This document shows positions 45,371-54,759 of a DNA stretch of 64,000 nucleotides, in pieces. The notes below the pieces were generated by a model, which saw only the letters and a list, made by a program, of their open reading frames with translations, was not told where the DNA came from and ran no database searches. Source of the stretch: AP-16 sp963755055 (GTDB lineage: Bacteria > Pseudomonadota > Alphaproteobacteria > Rhizobiales > Xanthobacteraceae); assembly GCA_963755055.1 (NCBI GenBank), contig CAVWIS010000022.1, positions 310,001 to 374,000 of the forward strand, read 5' to 3'. The translations under genes and the position numbers were made by a program. Within the stretch, counting starts at the first letter, position 1. Every line of letters starts with the position of its first letter.

Positions 45371-48300
45371 TCATCGTCGCTTCCTCGCGGTGGCCGTCGC
45401 CGGCCTGCTGAAGGGCCGGTGCGTCTGGACCGGCCGTTTGACGGCTGGCCGCTTGACGGCCGGCCGCTTGAGCGTGTGGGTCGGGCGCGGGCGGGTGACC
45501 TGCGGCCGCGGCGGCCGCGGCCGGTGAACCTGCGGACGATGCGGGCGGGGCGGCACGACGACGGGGCGATCGATCAGCGGACGAATCTCGCTGGGCGTCA
45601 CGCAGACCGCGCCGTTCGGCTTCTGCCCGGCCGGGCAGCACCGCCCACCGTCGGCGACCTGGCCCGCCGGACAGCAGCCGCCGCCGGGCAGCTCCACATT
45701 GCCGGGCAGGCATTTCATCCTGATGTCCTGGCCGCAGGCGCCCCCGGTCTTGCGCATCTCCTCGGGCGTGCAGCATACGCCATTGCGGATCTGGTTCGGG
45801 GCGCTGCAGAGATTGCACTTGCCGCCGAGCTTGAGATCGTCCGGCGCGCAGCACACGCCGTTCTTCAGCTGGTTGGGCGCGGCGCAGGCGTTGCACTTGC
45901 CGCCGGGCTTGAGATCGTTCGGCGAGCAGCACACCCCGTTCTTGAGCTGGTTGGGCGCGCTGCAGGCATTGCACTTGCCGCCGGGCTTGAGATCGTCGGG
46001 CGAGCAGCACACCCCGTTCTTGACCTGGCTGGGCGCCGCGCAGGCGTTGCACTTGCCGCCGGGCTTGAGATCGTTGGGCGCGCAGCACAGCCCCTTGTTC
46101 GGGCCGCCGGGCACGTTGCCCTGCGGGCAGCATTGGCCGGCGGCATTCACCTGCTTGACCGCGCAGCAGGAGCCGCCGGCGAGCGGAACCGCCCCGGCGG
46201 CGCAGCACACCCCGCCGGGCGGCTTGGTCCAGTCGAAGCCGCCGCCGGGGTTCCAGTTCGACGAATCCTGCTGGCACTGGTTCTTCTTCGGCCCACCGGG
46301 CTTCTGGCCGGCTGGGCAGCAGACGCCGCTCGGAGTCAATTGACCTGCCAGGCAGCAGGAGCCGTCGGGCGCAAGCTTGTAGCCGCTGGCGCAGCATTTC
46401 CCGTCGGCGGAGCATTCCAATCCAACGGGAAATCCAGTCAACCCGCCCGGTCCGGTCACCGGCCCATCGGTGATCTCGCCGCCTGGCTTCTTGTCATCGC
46501 CCGGTTTCTTCTCGTCGCCTGGCTTCTTCTCGTCGCCTGGCTTCTTCTCATCGCCCGGCTTCTTTTCGTCCCCTGGTTTCTTCTCGTCACCCGGCTTCTT
46601 TTCATCGCCCGGCTTCTTGTCATCGCCTGGTTTCTTTTCGTCACCCGGCTTCTTTTCATCGCCTGGCTTCTTTTCATCGCCCGGTTTCTTGTCGTCACCC
46701 GGCTTCTTGTCGTCGCCGCCCGGCCCGCCAGGCCCAGTGGCAATCTTGCAGACGCCAGTGCCCGCCGCCGGCACCTGGCCGGCCGGGCAGCAGCCGCCGA
46801 TGACATTGTTCGGTACCTGCCCGGCCGGACAGCAGGTCTTGTCGACCTTGCTGAGCTGATCGGGCGCGCAAGCGCTCGCCGGCTTGCAGACGCCGGTCTT
46901 GGCGTCGGGCGTCGAGCCGGCCGCACAGCATTTTCCGGTGCTGCTGACCACCGATCCCGGCGCGCAGCACTGGCTGATCGGCCAGGCGACCCCGATGCAC
47001 AGCTTGTGGCACTGGTTGTCGAGATTGCCGACCTGCTGACCCGGCCCGCACTGGAGCTGTTGCGCGGTCGGCGCACAGATCGTGCCGAACCCGGCAATGG
47101 TCTGCTTGGACCACCCGGCCTGGCACACCGCGGCGTTGAGCACCGGGGATTTCTGCACACAGCCGAGATATCCCTTGGCGGGGTCCGGCTTGCCGCCGCC
47201 CAGGCAAAGCAGCTTGTCCGGCTGATTGGCCACATAGCTGGCGGGATCGAAGCCGAGGCCGCAAAGCTTTTGGCTCTGCGGATCCATCGCACCGTTCGGG
47301 CACCAGGGCTTGCACGTGCCGCTGCCGTCGGGCGAGGACCCGGTCGGACAGCACTGGAAGCCCGGCTTCTTCTGGTCCGGCCCGCAGGTGAGATCGATCG
47401 GCGGCGGGATCTTTGTCGGGCCGCCCGGCCAGGCCCACAGGCCGAGCATCCAGCGCGGCGCCATCCAGCCGCCGCGCAGCACCGGGCCGCAGGCACGCCA
47501 GATCTCGATGTCGCCCATGTGGCCGTGGGTCGGCCAGCCGAAGAAGCGATCGTCATAGTCGACGAAATAGCTGTCGAACGGCGGAACGTTGAACGGCCGC
47601 ACGGACCAGACGCCGTTGCCCTGCAATCCATCGACGTTCAGCGGCCCGCCGTTGCGCAGCATGCGTCGCGCCTGATTGGCGTCCGCCGGAAGGCGCAGCT
47701 GCTCGCCGGTCGACCAGACGTATCCGCCGCATGATCCGCGATCGATCGCGCCGCGCTCGGTGTAGTCGTAGCCGAGCGCGACCCCGCCATTGGCGTTGCG
47801 ATGGGTGCGGGGAAATCCGACGGCGTATTCGGCCGGCCGGCTCTGCCAGACGCGCGGCGCGCCGCGATAGGAATCGGCGATCGCGTAGCGCAGCACCCGC
47901 CCGACGCCCGGCCGGGTCAGCGAGCGGAAATCATAGGCGCCGGTCGGATCGGGGCGCTCGGCGAGAAACATGCGGCCGTCGTCGTCGAAGGTGATTTTTG
48001 AGATTTCCGTGGGACCGGCGGCGGGCGGAACGCTGATCTCGAGCGTTGGATCGCCGCCGAACGAGCCGTCGCTTGCAAGCCCGACCGACCAGATCTCAAG
48101 CCCGGCGGCCACCGCGTAGTAGAGCCGGCCGGCGCGAACGCCGAGGCCGAAAGTCCGCCGGCCGGCGGGCGCATAACCCCAGGTCGCCGGCCGATCGCTG
48201 TCGAATTGCGGGCGGGTGATGTCGAGCCGCGCCGCCGGGTCGAACGGCATTGGTGCGAAACCCTGGGCGGTGCGGCCTTGGGTGCCGTGGTCGTAGCGAC

Positions 48301-49018
48301 CGGTCTCGGCGCCGCTCAGGGCGAAGCGATGGATCATGCCGGTGGCGCGGTCGGCAGCGAACAGGCTGTTGGACTGCGGATCGAACGCGAGCCCGCCGAG
48401 CGCCGGCCCGGGATTGGCCGCGCCGTCCAGCGTCACATCGGCGAACAGGCTGACGGCGCCGGTCACGCCGTCGATCTTCCAGATCGAGCCGGGCCCGCCG
48501 CCGTCGCCGAACAGACCCGGCATGAAGGTGGCCGCGGACGTGCCGATCCTGGCGCGTTTGAGACCGCCACCAGCGCCGCGGTCCGGCACCACGATCGGCA
48601 ACCCGTAGGCCGACGTCGCCGCCAGATAGATGTTCGGCGGCGTGGTGTTGTCGAGCGCGACCGCAAAAACCTGGCCGACCTGCTCCGCCGTCACCGTATA
48701 GGGTTTGGCCGCGCGGACCAGCTGGGCCCGGGCCTGCCCGGCCATGTCCTGCAGATCGACGATGCGGGCCGAAAAACCTTTCGGATCGATCATCGTCCGG
48801 TCGGCCGGATTGGCGCGCTGCTCGATCGAGGTCGGCCGCGTCACGCCGGAAAAGCCGGTGACGGCGGCGTTGCCGGGCGCCAGGATGCCGGCGGGAGCCG
48901 GCTGGGCGGCGGCCGTTCCCGCCACCGCCAGCGCGAACGACGCGACGGCAAGAATGCCGAGTGCCGCGATGGGCCGGCCCGACGCTCGCCGGACCGCTGC
49001 TGCTGGTGCGCACTGCAT
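45371..49018 (-). CDS. Giant cysteine-rich secreted repeat protein
   Basis: Protein of 1215 residues, exported by a signal peptide ending near TAAAQ. Residues about 45-560 look like a beta-propeller or SMP-30/NHL-type domain (ALGGLAFDPQSNSLFAADRA, KITFDDDGRMFLAERPD). From about 565 on, at least 18 CC pairs occur in short units such as CCPAGQVP. They are interrupted near residue 770-850 by 13 copies of KKPGD(D/E), and include four 26-residue units NDLKPGGKCNAC...KNGVCC near 1000-1105. The tail is basic and Pro-rich (RPAVKRPAVKRPVQTHR). Probably a disulfide-bonded surface or matrix protein; function unknown. It starts 4 bp after the stop of another Cys-rich gene. Confidence 0.85.
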   Translation of the reverse strand: MQCAPAAAVRRASGRPIAALGILAVASFALAVAGTAAAQPAPAGILAPGNAAVTGFSGVTRPTSIEQRANPADRTMIDPKGFSARIVDLQDMAGQARAQLVRAAKPYTVTAEQVGQVFAVALDNTTPPNIYLAATSAYGLPIVVPDRGAGGGLKRARIGTSAATFMPGLFGDGGGPGSIWKIDGVTGAVSLFADVTLDGAANPGPALGGLAFDPQSNSLFAADRATGMIHRFALSGAETGRYDHGTQGRTAQGFAPMPFDPAARLDITRPQFDSDRPATWGYAPAGRRTFGLGVRAGRLYYAVAAGLEIWSVGLASDGSFGGDPTLEISVPPAAGPTEISKITFDDDGRMFLAERPDPTGAYDFRSLTRPGVGRVLRYAIADSYRGAPRVWQSRPAEYAVGFPRTHRNANGGVALGYDYTERGAIDRGSCGGYVWSTGEQLRLPADANQARRMLRNGGPLNVDGLQGNGVWSVRPFNVPPFDSYFVDYDDRFFGWPTHGHMGDIEIWRACGPVLRGGWMAPRWMLGLWAWPGGPTKIPPPIDLTCGPDQKKPGFQCCPTGSSPDGSGTCKPWCPNGAMDPQSQKLCGLGFDPASYVANQPDKLLCLGGGKPDPAKGYLGCVQKSPVLNAAVCQAGWSKQTIAGFGTICAPTAQQLQCGPGQQVGNLDNQCHKLCIGVAWPISQCCAPGSVVSSTGKCCAAGSTPDAKTGVCKPASACAPDQLSKVDKTCCPAGQVPNNVIGGCCPAGQVPAAGTGVCKIATGPGGPGGDDKKPGDDKKPGDEKKPGDEKKPGDEKKPGDDKKPGDEKKPGDEKKPGDEKKPGDEKKPGDEKKPGDEKKPGDDKKPGGEITDGPVTGPGGLTGFPVGLECSADGKCCASGYKLAPDGSCCLAGQLTPSGVCCPAGQKPGGPKKNQCQQDSSNWNPGGGFDWTKPPGGVCCAAGAVPLAGGSCCAVKQVNAAGQCCPQGNVPGGPNKGLCCAPNDLKPGGKCNACAAPSQVKNGVCCSPDDLKPGGKCNACSAPNQLKNGVCCSPNDLKPGGKCNACAAPNQLKNGVCCAPDDLKLGGKCNLCSAPNQIRNGVCCTPEEMRKTGGACGQDIRMKCLPGNVELPGGGCCPAGQVADGGRCCPAGQKPNGAVCVTPSEIRPLIDRPVVVPPRPHRPQVHRPRPPRPQVTRPRPTHTLKRPAVKRPAVKRPVQTHRPFSRPATATARKRR
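45769..46088 (-). repeat. Four tandem 78-bp repeats encoding 26-residue Cys units
   Basis: Each unit encodes a variant of CC(A/S)P(N/D)DLKPGGKCN followed by C(A/S)APNQLKNGV. The copies are very similar at DNA level, which indicates recent expansion or ongoing homogenisation. Confidence 0.8.
46487..46720 (-). repeat. Minisatellite: 13 tandem 18-bp units encoding KKPGD(D/E)
   Basis: Thirteen in-frame 18-bp units (plus-strand form GGCTTCTTxTCxTCGCCC with third-position changes). The product is an alternating acidic/basic Pro-Gly linker. The unit length is a multiple of three, so copy-number change would not break the frame. Confidence 0.85.
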
Positions 49019-49022
49019 GGCG

Positions 49023-50342
49023 TCAGCGCAAGTTGATGGGGCGCGGCGTCGCCGGCCGCGGCGGCCGTTGCGGCTTGCCCATCGCGATGCAGCTTCCGCT
49101 CGCCGCGTCCGGCCGCTGGCCGCTCGGGCAGCACAGGCCGCACGAGCTCACCTGGCCCGCCGTGCAGCATGATCCGTCGGCGAGCCGGATGTTGCCGGCC
49201 GCCGCGCAGGCCGGCTGGCCGCACACCCCGTCGGCCAGCACCTGGCCGGCGGCGCAGCCGCAGTCGCACTGGCAGGTGCCGTCAGGTTTGCGCGCGCTCG
49301 CCTTGAGCACCTGGTTGTTGGCGCAGCTGCAGCTGCAGGGCGGAAGGTCCACCTGCTTGGGGCATGAACCGTCCTGGTTCGGAAGCAGGTTGGTCTTGTT
49401 GCACAGGCAGATGCCGGAGGCCGGATTTCCTCCGGCGGAATGCGTTCCCGACGGGCAGGCGCAGATCTTGTAATATGGATTGTTCAGCTGTCCGCTCATC
49501 AGCGGATCGACCATCTTCATCGGCGACGGGCAATAGCAGAACTGGCCGCCGCCCCCCATCGCCGGGATGGTGTTGTAGAAGAAGTCGCCCTTCTGATCCA
49601 ACGGGATGCCCTGGCTGACCAGGGCCGGCTTGCCGTTCCAGTCGCACGACCAGGTTCCGTCCGCCGCCCACAGCAGGTTCTCCGGCGCGCACGGGTCCCT
49701 GCGGCAGTCGATCAGCTGCGGCACCTGGGCCTGGCAGGAGGTGCCGTTGACCCACTCCTCCCACTCGCACATCAGATCGACGAGGCAGCCGCCGACGAAC
49801 TCGGTGAACTGGGCGGCGCCGCTGTCGGTGGCGACCGCACAGGCGCAATAGATGTAATTGTAGTAGTTCTCCAGCTCCTGCGCGTAGGCGGCAGCATCCT
49901 GATAGTATGTCTGCAGGTCGCCCAGCGACCCGTCGATCTTCGCCATGTCCTCGGGCGAGGCGAACTTCGCCAAGGCGTCATGCGCCGACGAGAGCTTGTC
50001 CTGCGCGGATTTTACACTGTCCTTCCATTTCTTGATCGTGGCATCGAAAGCCTCGATGTCCTTGCACGCCTTCTTGAGGTCGGGGCTTTCGATCGTGCCG
50101 ATCGTGAGACCGCCGGAAATCACCCAGAAAATCTCGTCGGAATAATACTGCGTGCACTTCGAGTGCGACGTCATGAAATTGTAGCCGTCGCTGATCGAGT
50201 TGGTGACGGCGCCGAACATGTCGCTGATGCCGCAGGCGGCATCGCCGCCGGCGGCCCGCGCCGCGCCGGTCGAGACGGCGAGCAGCACGAGCCCCAGCAT
50301 GGCGGCGCGTGCCTCCTTCAAGACCCGAAACCGGTTTGACAC
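49023..50342 (-). CDS. Cysteine-rich secreted protein, partner of the giant repeat protein
   Basis: Exported protein of about 439 residues. A GTG at 50342 (SNRFRVLKEARAAMLGLVLL) gives a standard signal peptide ending near GAARA; an in-frame ATG at 50384 would extend it. The middle is a predicted helical region (FDATIKKWKDSVKSAQDKLS), followed by many cysteines (CPSGTHSAGGNPASGICLCN, PPCSCSCANNQ, CQCDCGC, CCTAGQ, CCPSGQRP). The C-terminus is Pro/Arg-rich (PQRPPRPATPRPINLR), like the tail of the next gene. No known family. First gene of the four-gene minus-strand unit ending in the gamma-carbonic-anhydrase-like gene. Confidence 0.8.
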   Translation of the reverse strand: MSNRFRVLKEARAAMLGLVLLAVSTGAARAAGGDAACGISDMFGAVTNSISDGYNFMTSHSKCTQYYSDEIFWVISGGLTIGTIESPDLKKACKDIEAFDATIKKWKDSVKSAQDKLSSAHDALAKFASPEDMAKIDGSLGDLQTYYQDAAAYAQELENYYNYIYCACAVATDSGAAQFTEFVGGCLVDLMCEWEEWVNGTSCQAQVPQLIDCRRDPCAPENLLWAADGTWSCDWNGKPALVSQGIPLDQKGDFFYNTIPAMGGGGQFCYCPSPMKMVDPLMSGQLNNPYYKICACPSGTHSAGGNPASGICLCNKTNLLPNQDGSCPKQVDLPPCSCSCANNQVLKASARKPDGTCQCDCGCAAGQVLADGVCGQPACAAAGNIRLADGSCCTAGQVSSCGLCCPSGQRPDAASGSCIAMGKPQRPPRPATPRPINLR

Positions 50343-50587
50343 GCCGTCGCCCTCGCGCGCTTGCGACGCCGCGATCGATTTCAATCCGTCTCCGATCGCA
50401 ACGTCTTGCCTGCACCTCCGTCGGGTTAAGCTGTCGCCCGCAACCGCATAGTGAACGGTTCTCGTTCCGTTGGCGAGACCCGATCGACGCGATCAGAACG
50501 AGCAGGGGGCAGATCGGCTACTGTGGATTTAATGCCGCGCGCCCGCATTTGCGCTCTTTCCCGCCCTCACCGCACGGCCGCCCCTCG

Positions 50588-51925
50588 TCAGGGGCAGATG
50601 TATCCGCTGCCGCTCGGATTCTTGAAGCAGCCGACCGACTCGGGAAGGAAGAACTTCGGCAGGAAGAGGATGACCTCGGGAAACAGCACGGTGAACGAGA
50701 TGACCAGCAGGAACACCACATAGATCGGCAGGGACTGCAGCATCGCCTTGCCGAAACTGACGCGAACGAATTTCGACGCCACCAGCAGCGACAGGCCATA
50801 GGGCGGGGTGATCAGGCCGAACACCAGGGTGGTGATGATGACGACCCCCATGTGAACGCTGTTGATGCTCCCGAGCTCGGTCAGCTTGTTGATGATCGGC
50901 ATGAAGATGATGATGGCCGGCACGGCATCGACGAAATCGCCGATCACCACGAACAGCATGACCAGCAGCAGCATGATGGTGCGGGCATCGGTGCCCGCAT
51001 GGTCGGCGATCCACGCCGCCACGATGTCGGGGCCGCGCAGATAGGCGAGCATCCAGCCGAACGCCGAGGCTGCGGCGACGGCGGCCAGCGGGATGGAATA
51101 GAGCAGGCCGGTATAGACGAAATCCCACGGCAGGTTGCGCAGGTGACCGCTGTTGAGCAGCGGGATGACGACCGCCAGGATATAGACGCTGGCGATCATC
51201 CCCGCCTCGGTGGGCGTGAACCACCCGGTCAGGATGCCGCCCATGATGATGACCGGAATCATCATGGGCAGCACCGAGGCGCGCGCCGCATCGGCGAACT
51301 CGCACAGGGTGGCGCGCGGCTTCTTCATGCCCACCGGCCCGAAGAAGTGCGAGTAGATCATCAGGCCGATGCCGATGAGCACGCCGGGCACGATGCCGCC
51401 GAGAAAGAGCCCGCCGATCGAGACGTTGCCGGTCGCCCCGTAGACCACCGCCATGATGCTCGGCGGGATCAGGTTCGCCATCGTCGAGGCGCAGGCGATC
51501 AGCGCCGCCGTGAAGGCGCGGCTGTAGCCTTCCTTGTCCATCTCCGGCGCCACGGTACGGCTCAGCACGGCGACGTCGGCGGTGGACGAGCCGGAAATGC
51601 CGGCGAAGAACATGCTGAACAGGGTCACCACCTGCGCCAGGCCTCCGCGCAGGTGCCCCACCATGGTCTGCGCCAGCCTGATCATCCGCTGGGTGACATT
51701 GGCGGACGTCATCAGCTCGCCGACCAGCAGGAAGAACGGCACCGCCAGCAGGGTCTCGGAATCGATGCCGTGGAACATCTGGCCGATGATCGACTGCAGG
51801 CTGATCGGGGTCAGCGCGGTCGCCACCAGCACGCCCGCCATCAACGCGAAGGCGACCGGAACCCCCATATAGCCGAGGCCGAGGAACAGGAAGGCCATCA
51901 GGAACAGGACCAACCCGTTGCTCAT
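50588..51925 (-). CDS. TRAP transporter large permease (DctM type)
   Basis: Inner-membrane protein of 445 residues with about twelve helices, coupling Na+ or H+ flow to solute uptake. FLFLGLGYMGVPVAFALMAG at the N-terminus, FFAGISGSSTADVAVLSRTV near residue 110 and GVVIITTLVFGLITPPYGLS near 370 are DctM-family signatures. The start overlaps the DctQ stop by 4 bp. Confidence 0.94.
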   Translation of the reverse strand: MSNGLVLFLMAFLFLGLGYMGVPVAFALMAGVLVATALTPISLQSIIGQMFHGIDSETLLAVPFFLLVGELMTSANVTQRMIRLAQTMVGHLRGGLAQVVTLFSMFFAGISGSSTADVAVLSRTVAPEMDKEGYSRAFTAALIACASTMANLIPPSIMAVVYGATGNVSIGGLFLGGIVPGVLIGIGLMIYSHFFGPVGMKKPRATLCEFADAARASVLPMMIPVIIMGGILTGWFTPTEAGMIASVYILAVVIPLLNSGHLRNLPWDFVYTGLLYSIPLAAVAAASAFGWMLAYLRGPDIVAAWIADHAGTDARTIMLLLVMLFVVIGDFVDAVPAIIIFMPIINKLTELGSINSVHMGVVIITTLVFGLITPPYGLSLLVASKFVRVSFGKAMLQSLPIYVVFLLVISFTVLFPEVILFLPKFFLPESVGCFKNPSGSGYICP

Positions 51926-52476
51926 TCCACGATCCCTGCGAAATCGTCGGTGTCCTCGGGCCCCTCGAATCCGTTGCGCCAGCCGTTGACCAGCTGCTCG
52001 ACGCAGAACAGCGCGATCAGCACGCCGGACAGCGGCACGCTAGCCGTATAGACGCTGAGCGGGATCAGCGAGGGCATGCGGAAGCTGCCCATGTCGAGCA
52101 GGAAATTGCGGTAGCCGAACCACACCATCGCCAGCGCGACGGCGAGCACGACCAGGCGGTTGAAGCTTTCCATGAAGGTGCGGCCGGGGCCGGACAGGCG
52201 CTTGGTGATCTCGACCAGGTAGAGATGGTCGTTGCGGCGCGTGGCCGCCGCCATGCCGATGAAGACGCCCCAGGCGAAGAAGCCGGTGGTGGCCTGCTGC
52301 AGCCAGAGCCATGGGGCCCCGAGCTCGCGGGTCACCACGTCGCAGAACACCGCCAGCGTGAAGCCGGTGATCGATGCCCCGCACAGGACCATCAGCAACG
52401 CTTCAAGCGGGTCCAGCGCCGGCCATTTCAGATGGCGGTGGCGCTGCAGCACCAGGGACCGCGCGTTCAAACCCAT
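51922..52476 (-). CDS. TRAP transporter small permease (DctQ type)
   Basis: Inner-membrane protein of 184 residues with four helices. VFCDVVTRELGAPWLWLQQA and GVFIGMAAATRRNDHLYLVE are the typical DctQ segments. It is coupled to dctM by ATGA and lies 72 bp downstream of the binding-protein gene. Confidence 0.92.
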   Translation of the reverse strand: MGLNARSLVLQRHRHLKWPALDPLEALLMVLCGASITGFTLAVFCDVVTRELGAPWLWLQQATTGFFAWGVFIGMAAATRRNDHLYLVEITKRLSGPGRTFMESFNRLVVLAVALAMVWFGYRNFLLDMGSFRMPSLIPLSVYTASVPLSGVLIALFCVEQLVNGWRNGFEGPEDTDDFAGIVE

Positions 52477-52548
52477 CCCCCTCGCGATCCTGCGGGGCAG
52501 CAGGCGGCGGCCGCATCGCCGAGCCGCCCGATGCCTCCCCAGGTCGAG

Positions 52549-53547
52549 CTATTTCACGTTGCGGACCAGATCGAGGATCTTCACCGCGTGCGGCCCGAGC
52601 TCCTTGGCGAGTTGGTCCTGGATCGGCTGCGCGGCGTTCATGAAGCCGGACTTGTCGACCTTCTCCACCACCTTGACGCCGAGCTTCTTGAGCCGCTCGG
52701 CCAATTCCGCCTCGAGCTTGAGCGCCTTCGCCGGCTCGGTGCGCGAGACCTCGTCGGCGGCAGTCTGCACCCACTGCTTCTCCTGGTCGCTCAGGCTCGC
52801 CCAGGTCTTGTCGCTGACCCAGATGCAGTTGTTGTTGGCCTCGTGCTCGGTCATCGACAGGACCGGCGCGACCTCGTAGTGCTTGTTGGCGAGATAGACG
52901 TTGACGCCGTTCTCCGCGACGTTGACGACGCCGGTCTGCAGCGAGGTGTAAACCTCGCCGAACGGCATGTGCACCGTCTGCGCGCCATAGGCGGGGAAGT
53001 GCGTGTCCTCGGTCTTGGTGGCCTGGACGCGCACCTTCATGCCCTTGATCTCGTTGATCGAGGTGATCTCCTTCTTGGCGTACATGCTGCGCATGCCCAT
53101 GGTCATCAGGCCCAGCACCTGGGCGCCCTGCACGGAATCCTTGATCATCTCGCGGAACGCCTTGGACACGTTCTGGTCGGCCAGGGTTTTCGCCAGGTGA
53201 TCCTGGTCGCGGAAGATGAAATGCAGGGAAAAAACGCCCGCCTGCGGCGCCAGCGTCGAGGCGTTGGCGGTCGACGTGATGACGAAGTCGATATCGCCGG
53301 AGCGCAACTTCTGCAGCATGACCGGCTCCTGGCCGAGCTGGGCTCCGGGGAACTGGTTGATGCTGAGCTTGCCCCCGCTCAACTCCTTGAGCTTGGCATC
53401 GAAGGTATCGGCGGCGATCCCGTAGGCCGTGGTATGCGGCTGGTCGTATGCGAAGCTGAACTGGCGTTGCGCATGGGCCGCGGCGGGCACCATGAACACC
53501 ACCGCAAGGCATGCCAGCAGCCGTCCCGCGATATTCCTCATCGACAT
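52549..53547 (-). CDS. TRAP transporter substrate-binding protein (DctP type)
   Basis: Periplasmic solute receptor of 332 residues, starting MSMRNIAGRLLACLAVVFMV with a signal peptide ending near AAAHA. FSFAYDQPHTTAYGIAADTF and LGQEPVMLQKLRSGDIDFVI are family marks; MKVRVQATKTEDTHFPAYGA carries the Arg that normally binds the ligand carboxylate. An AGGGGAA site precedes the ATG. The ligand is probably an organic acid, but its identity is open. First gene of the dctP-dctQ-dctM operon. Confidence 0.93.
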   Translation of the reverse strand: MSMRNIAGRLLACLAVVFMVPAAAHAQRQFSFAYDQPHTTAYGIAADTFDAKLKELSGGKLSINQFPGAQLGQEPVMLQKLRSGDIDFVITSTANASTLAPQAGVFSLHFIFRDQDHLAKTLADQNVSKAFREMIKDSVQGAQVLGLMTMGMRSMYAKKEITSINEIKGMKVRVQATKTEDTHFPAYGAQTVHMPFGEVYTSLQTGVVNVAENGVNVYLANKHYEVAPVLSMTEHEANNNCIWVSDKTWASLSDQEKQWVQTAADEVSRTEPAKALKLEAELAERLKKLGVKVVEKVDKSGFMNAAQPIQDQLAKELGPHAVKILDLVRNVK

Positions 53548-53747
53548 TTCCCCTGGTGCTCGTTGTTTTTTGCAGGCTAACACCGGCATGGCGCAGCGGC
53601 AAGCGCGGGCTGGCCGCGCGGGCTGGCCGCTCGAGCCGCCTGCGGGAGGCGAGCCGAACTCGGGCCGGAGGGCCGCTTTAGTGCCGCAAAGAAGCCCAAC
53701 CCGATCGGGGGCCCTGCCGCATCCGAAACTGCAATCCGGCGGCTATT

Positions 53748-54671
53748 GCTGATGGCGATGCCGAGCTCGTTCGCCAGGTTCTGCAGCTCACGCTTCCACA
53801 ATCGGACGCGGACGCCGTTGCTGCCGCCGCAATCGGCCGTGATCAGGAGCCGCGTCGCGTTGCGGTATCGCACACGCCCCATGGTGCGCCACCAACGGCG
53901 GATGGCGTTGACCGCGAAGCTTGCCGTATCCCGATCGATCCCGACGCTCACCCACCCACTATTGTCCCCGATGTCATAGACCCCGTAGGGCGCCGCCCGG
54001 CCGAGCTCAGGAATGACGAAGTCGTGCACGCGGACCGGCTCGGGCTGGCCCTTCGGACGGTATTCACGCCCGCCATTCTTGAAATCGCCCACCAATTCCT
54101 TCTTCTTGGTATCGACCGAGATCGCCGGTTCCCCTGTCGCCAGCGCTCGCTTCACCTTCCTGTTGATGTATTCAAACTGCTCATTGCGGTCGGGATGGCT
54201 CGCACCCTCCCGGGTCTTGCGATTGGCTTGCAGGCTGTACCCCATGCCTCGCAGCAGGTCGGCCACGACATTATGGCCTATCTGGTGACCACGCTCACGA
54301 AGCGCCGCCGCCAGGTTGCGAAGGCTCCTGGCGGTCCACAGCAGCGCGGCCTCCGGATCGCCGCGCGTCGTCGGCTCGACCAATTCCTTGAGGTCCGTCA
54401 GCACCGTCGGGTCAGTGACGACCAGCGGCGGACGTCCCGCGCCGGCCCGGCGGACACGATCGGCCGCCGCAGCCGGCTCGCCCTCCTCGCGCAGTTCGTC
54501 CAGCCCACGGCCGATCGTGCTGCGAGCTATCCCGGTAATCCGCGCAACCGTCGCTATTCCGCCCCACCCAGCCGCCAGCGCCTCCGCTGCCGCAAACAAC
54601 CGCCGCCCGCGCTCGTCCAGATACGGTCCGAGCGAAGCGTAGCGCAACTTGATCGCCGCATCGTCAATCAC
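53748..54671 (-). pseudogene. Truncated ISAzo13-type transposase
   Basis: Starts at a GTG (54671) with IDDAAIKLRYASLGPYLDER and has a helix-turn-helix (IARSTIGRGLDEL) and catalytic-domain segments (GEPAISVDTKKKELVGDFKN, GWVSVGIDRDTASFAVNAIR, LLITADCGGSNGVRVRLWKR). Homology stops after NELGIAIS at about 53748. The family continues with a PPGTSKWNKIEH-type segment containing the last catalytic acidic residue; here unrelated sequence follows. The element therefore lost its 3' third and is probably immobile. It sits between the TRAP operon and the hydrolase gene. Confidence 0.8.
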
Positions 54672-54759
54672 CCCGTGATTTAAGGGCTTGGAAACCGCCT
54701 GGGAATCCCTTGTCGGAAAAATCGATCGGCAAATCTTCAACGGGCCCTTAGTCCGGATT

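Noticed and set aside
46487..46720. CRISPR array
   Set aside because: The 18-bp units are contiguous and in frame inside a coding region, with no spacers.
45419..47734. A 771-residue plus-strand frame opposite the giant Cys-rich gene
   Set aside because: It is the complement of a repetitive real gene; its LLVAWLLL-like repeats are the antisense of the KKPGD minisatellite, not membrane helices.
50309..52051. A 580-residue His/Asp-rich plus-strand frame
   Set aside because: It lies antisense to the TRAP permease genes and has low-complexity composition typical of a reverse frame.
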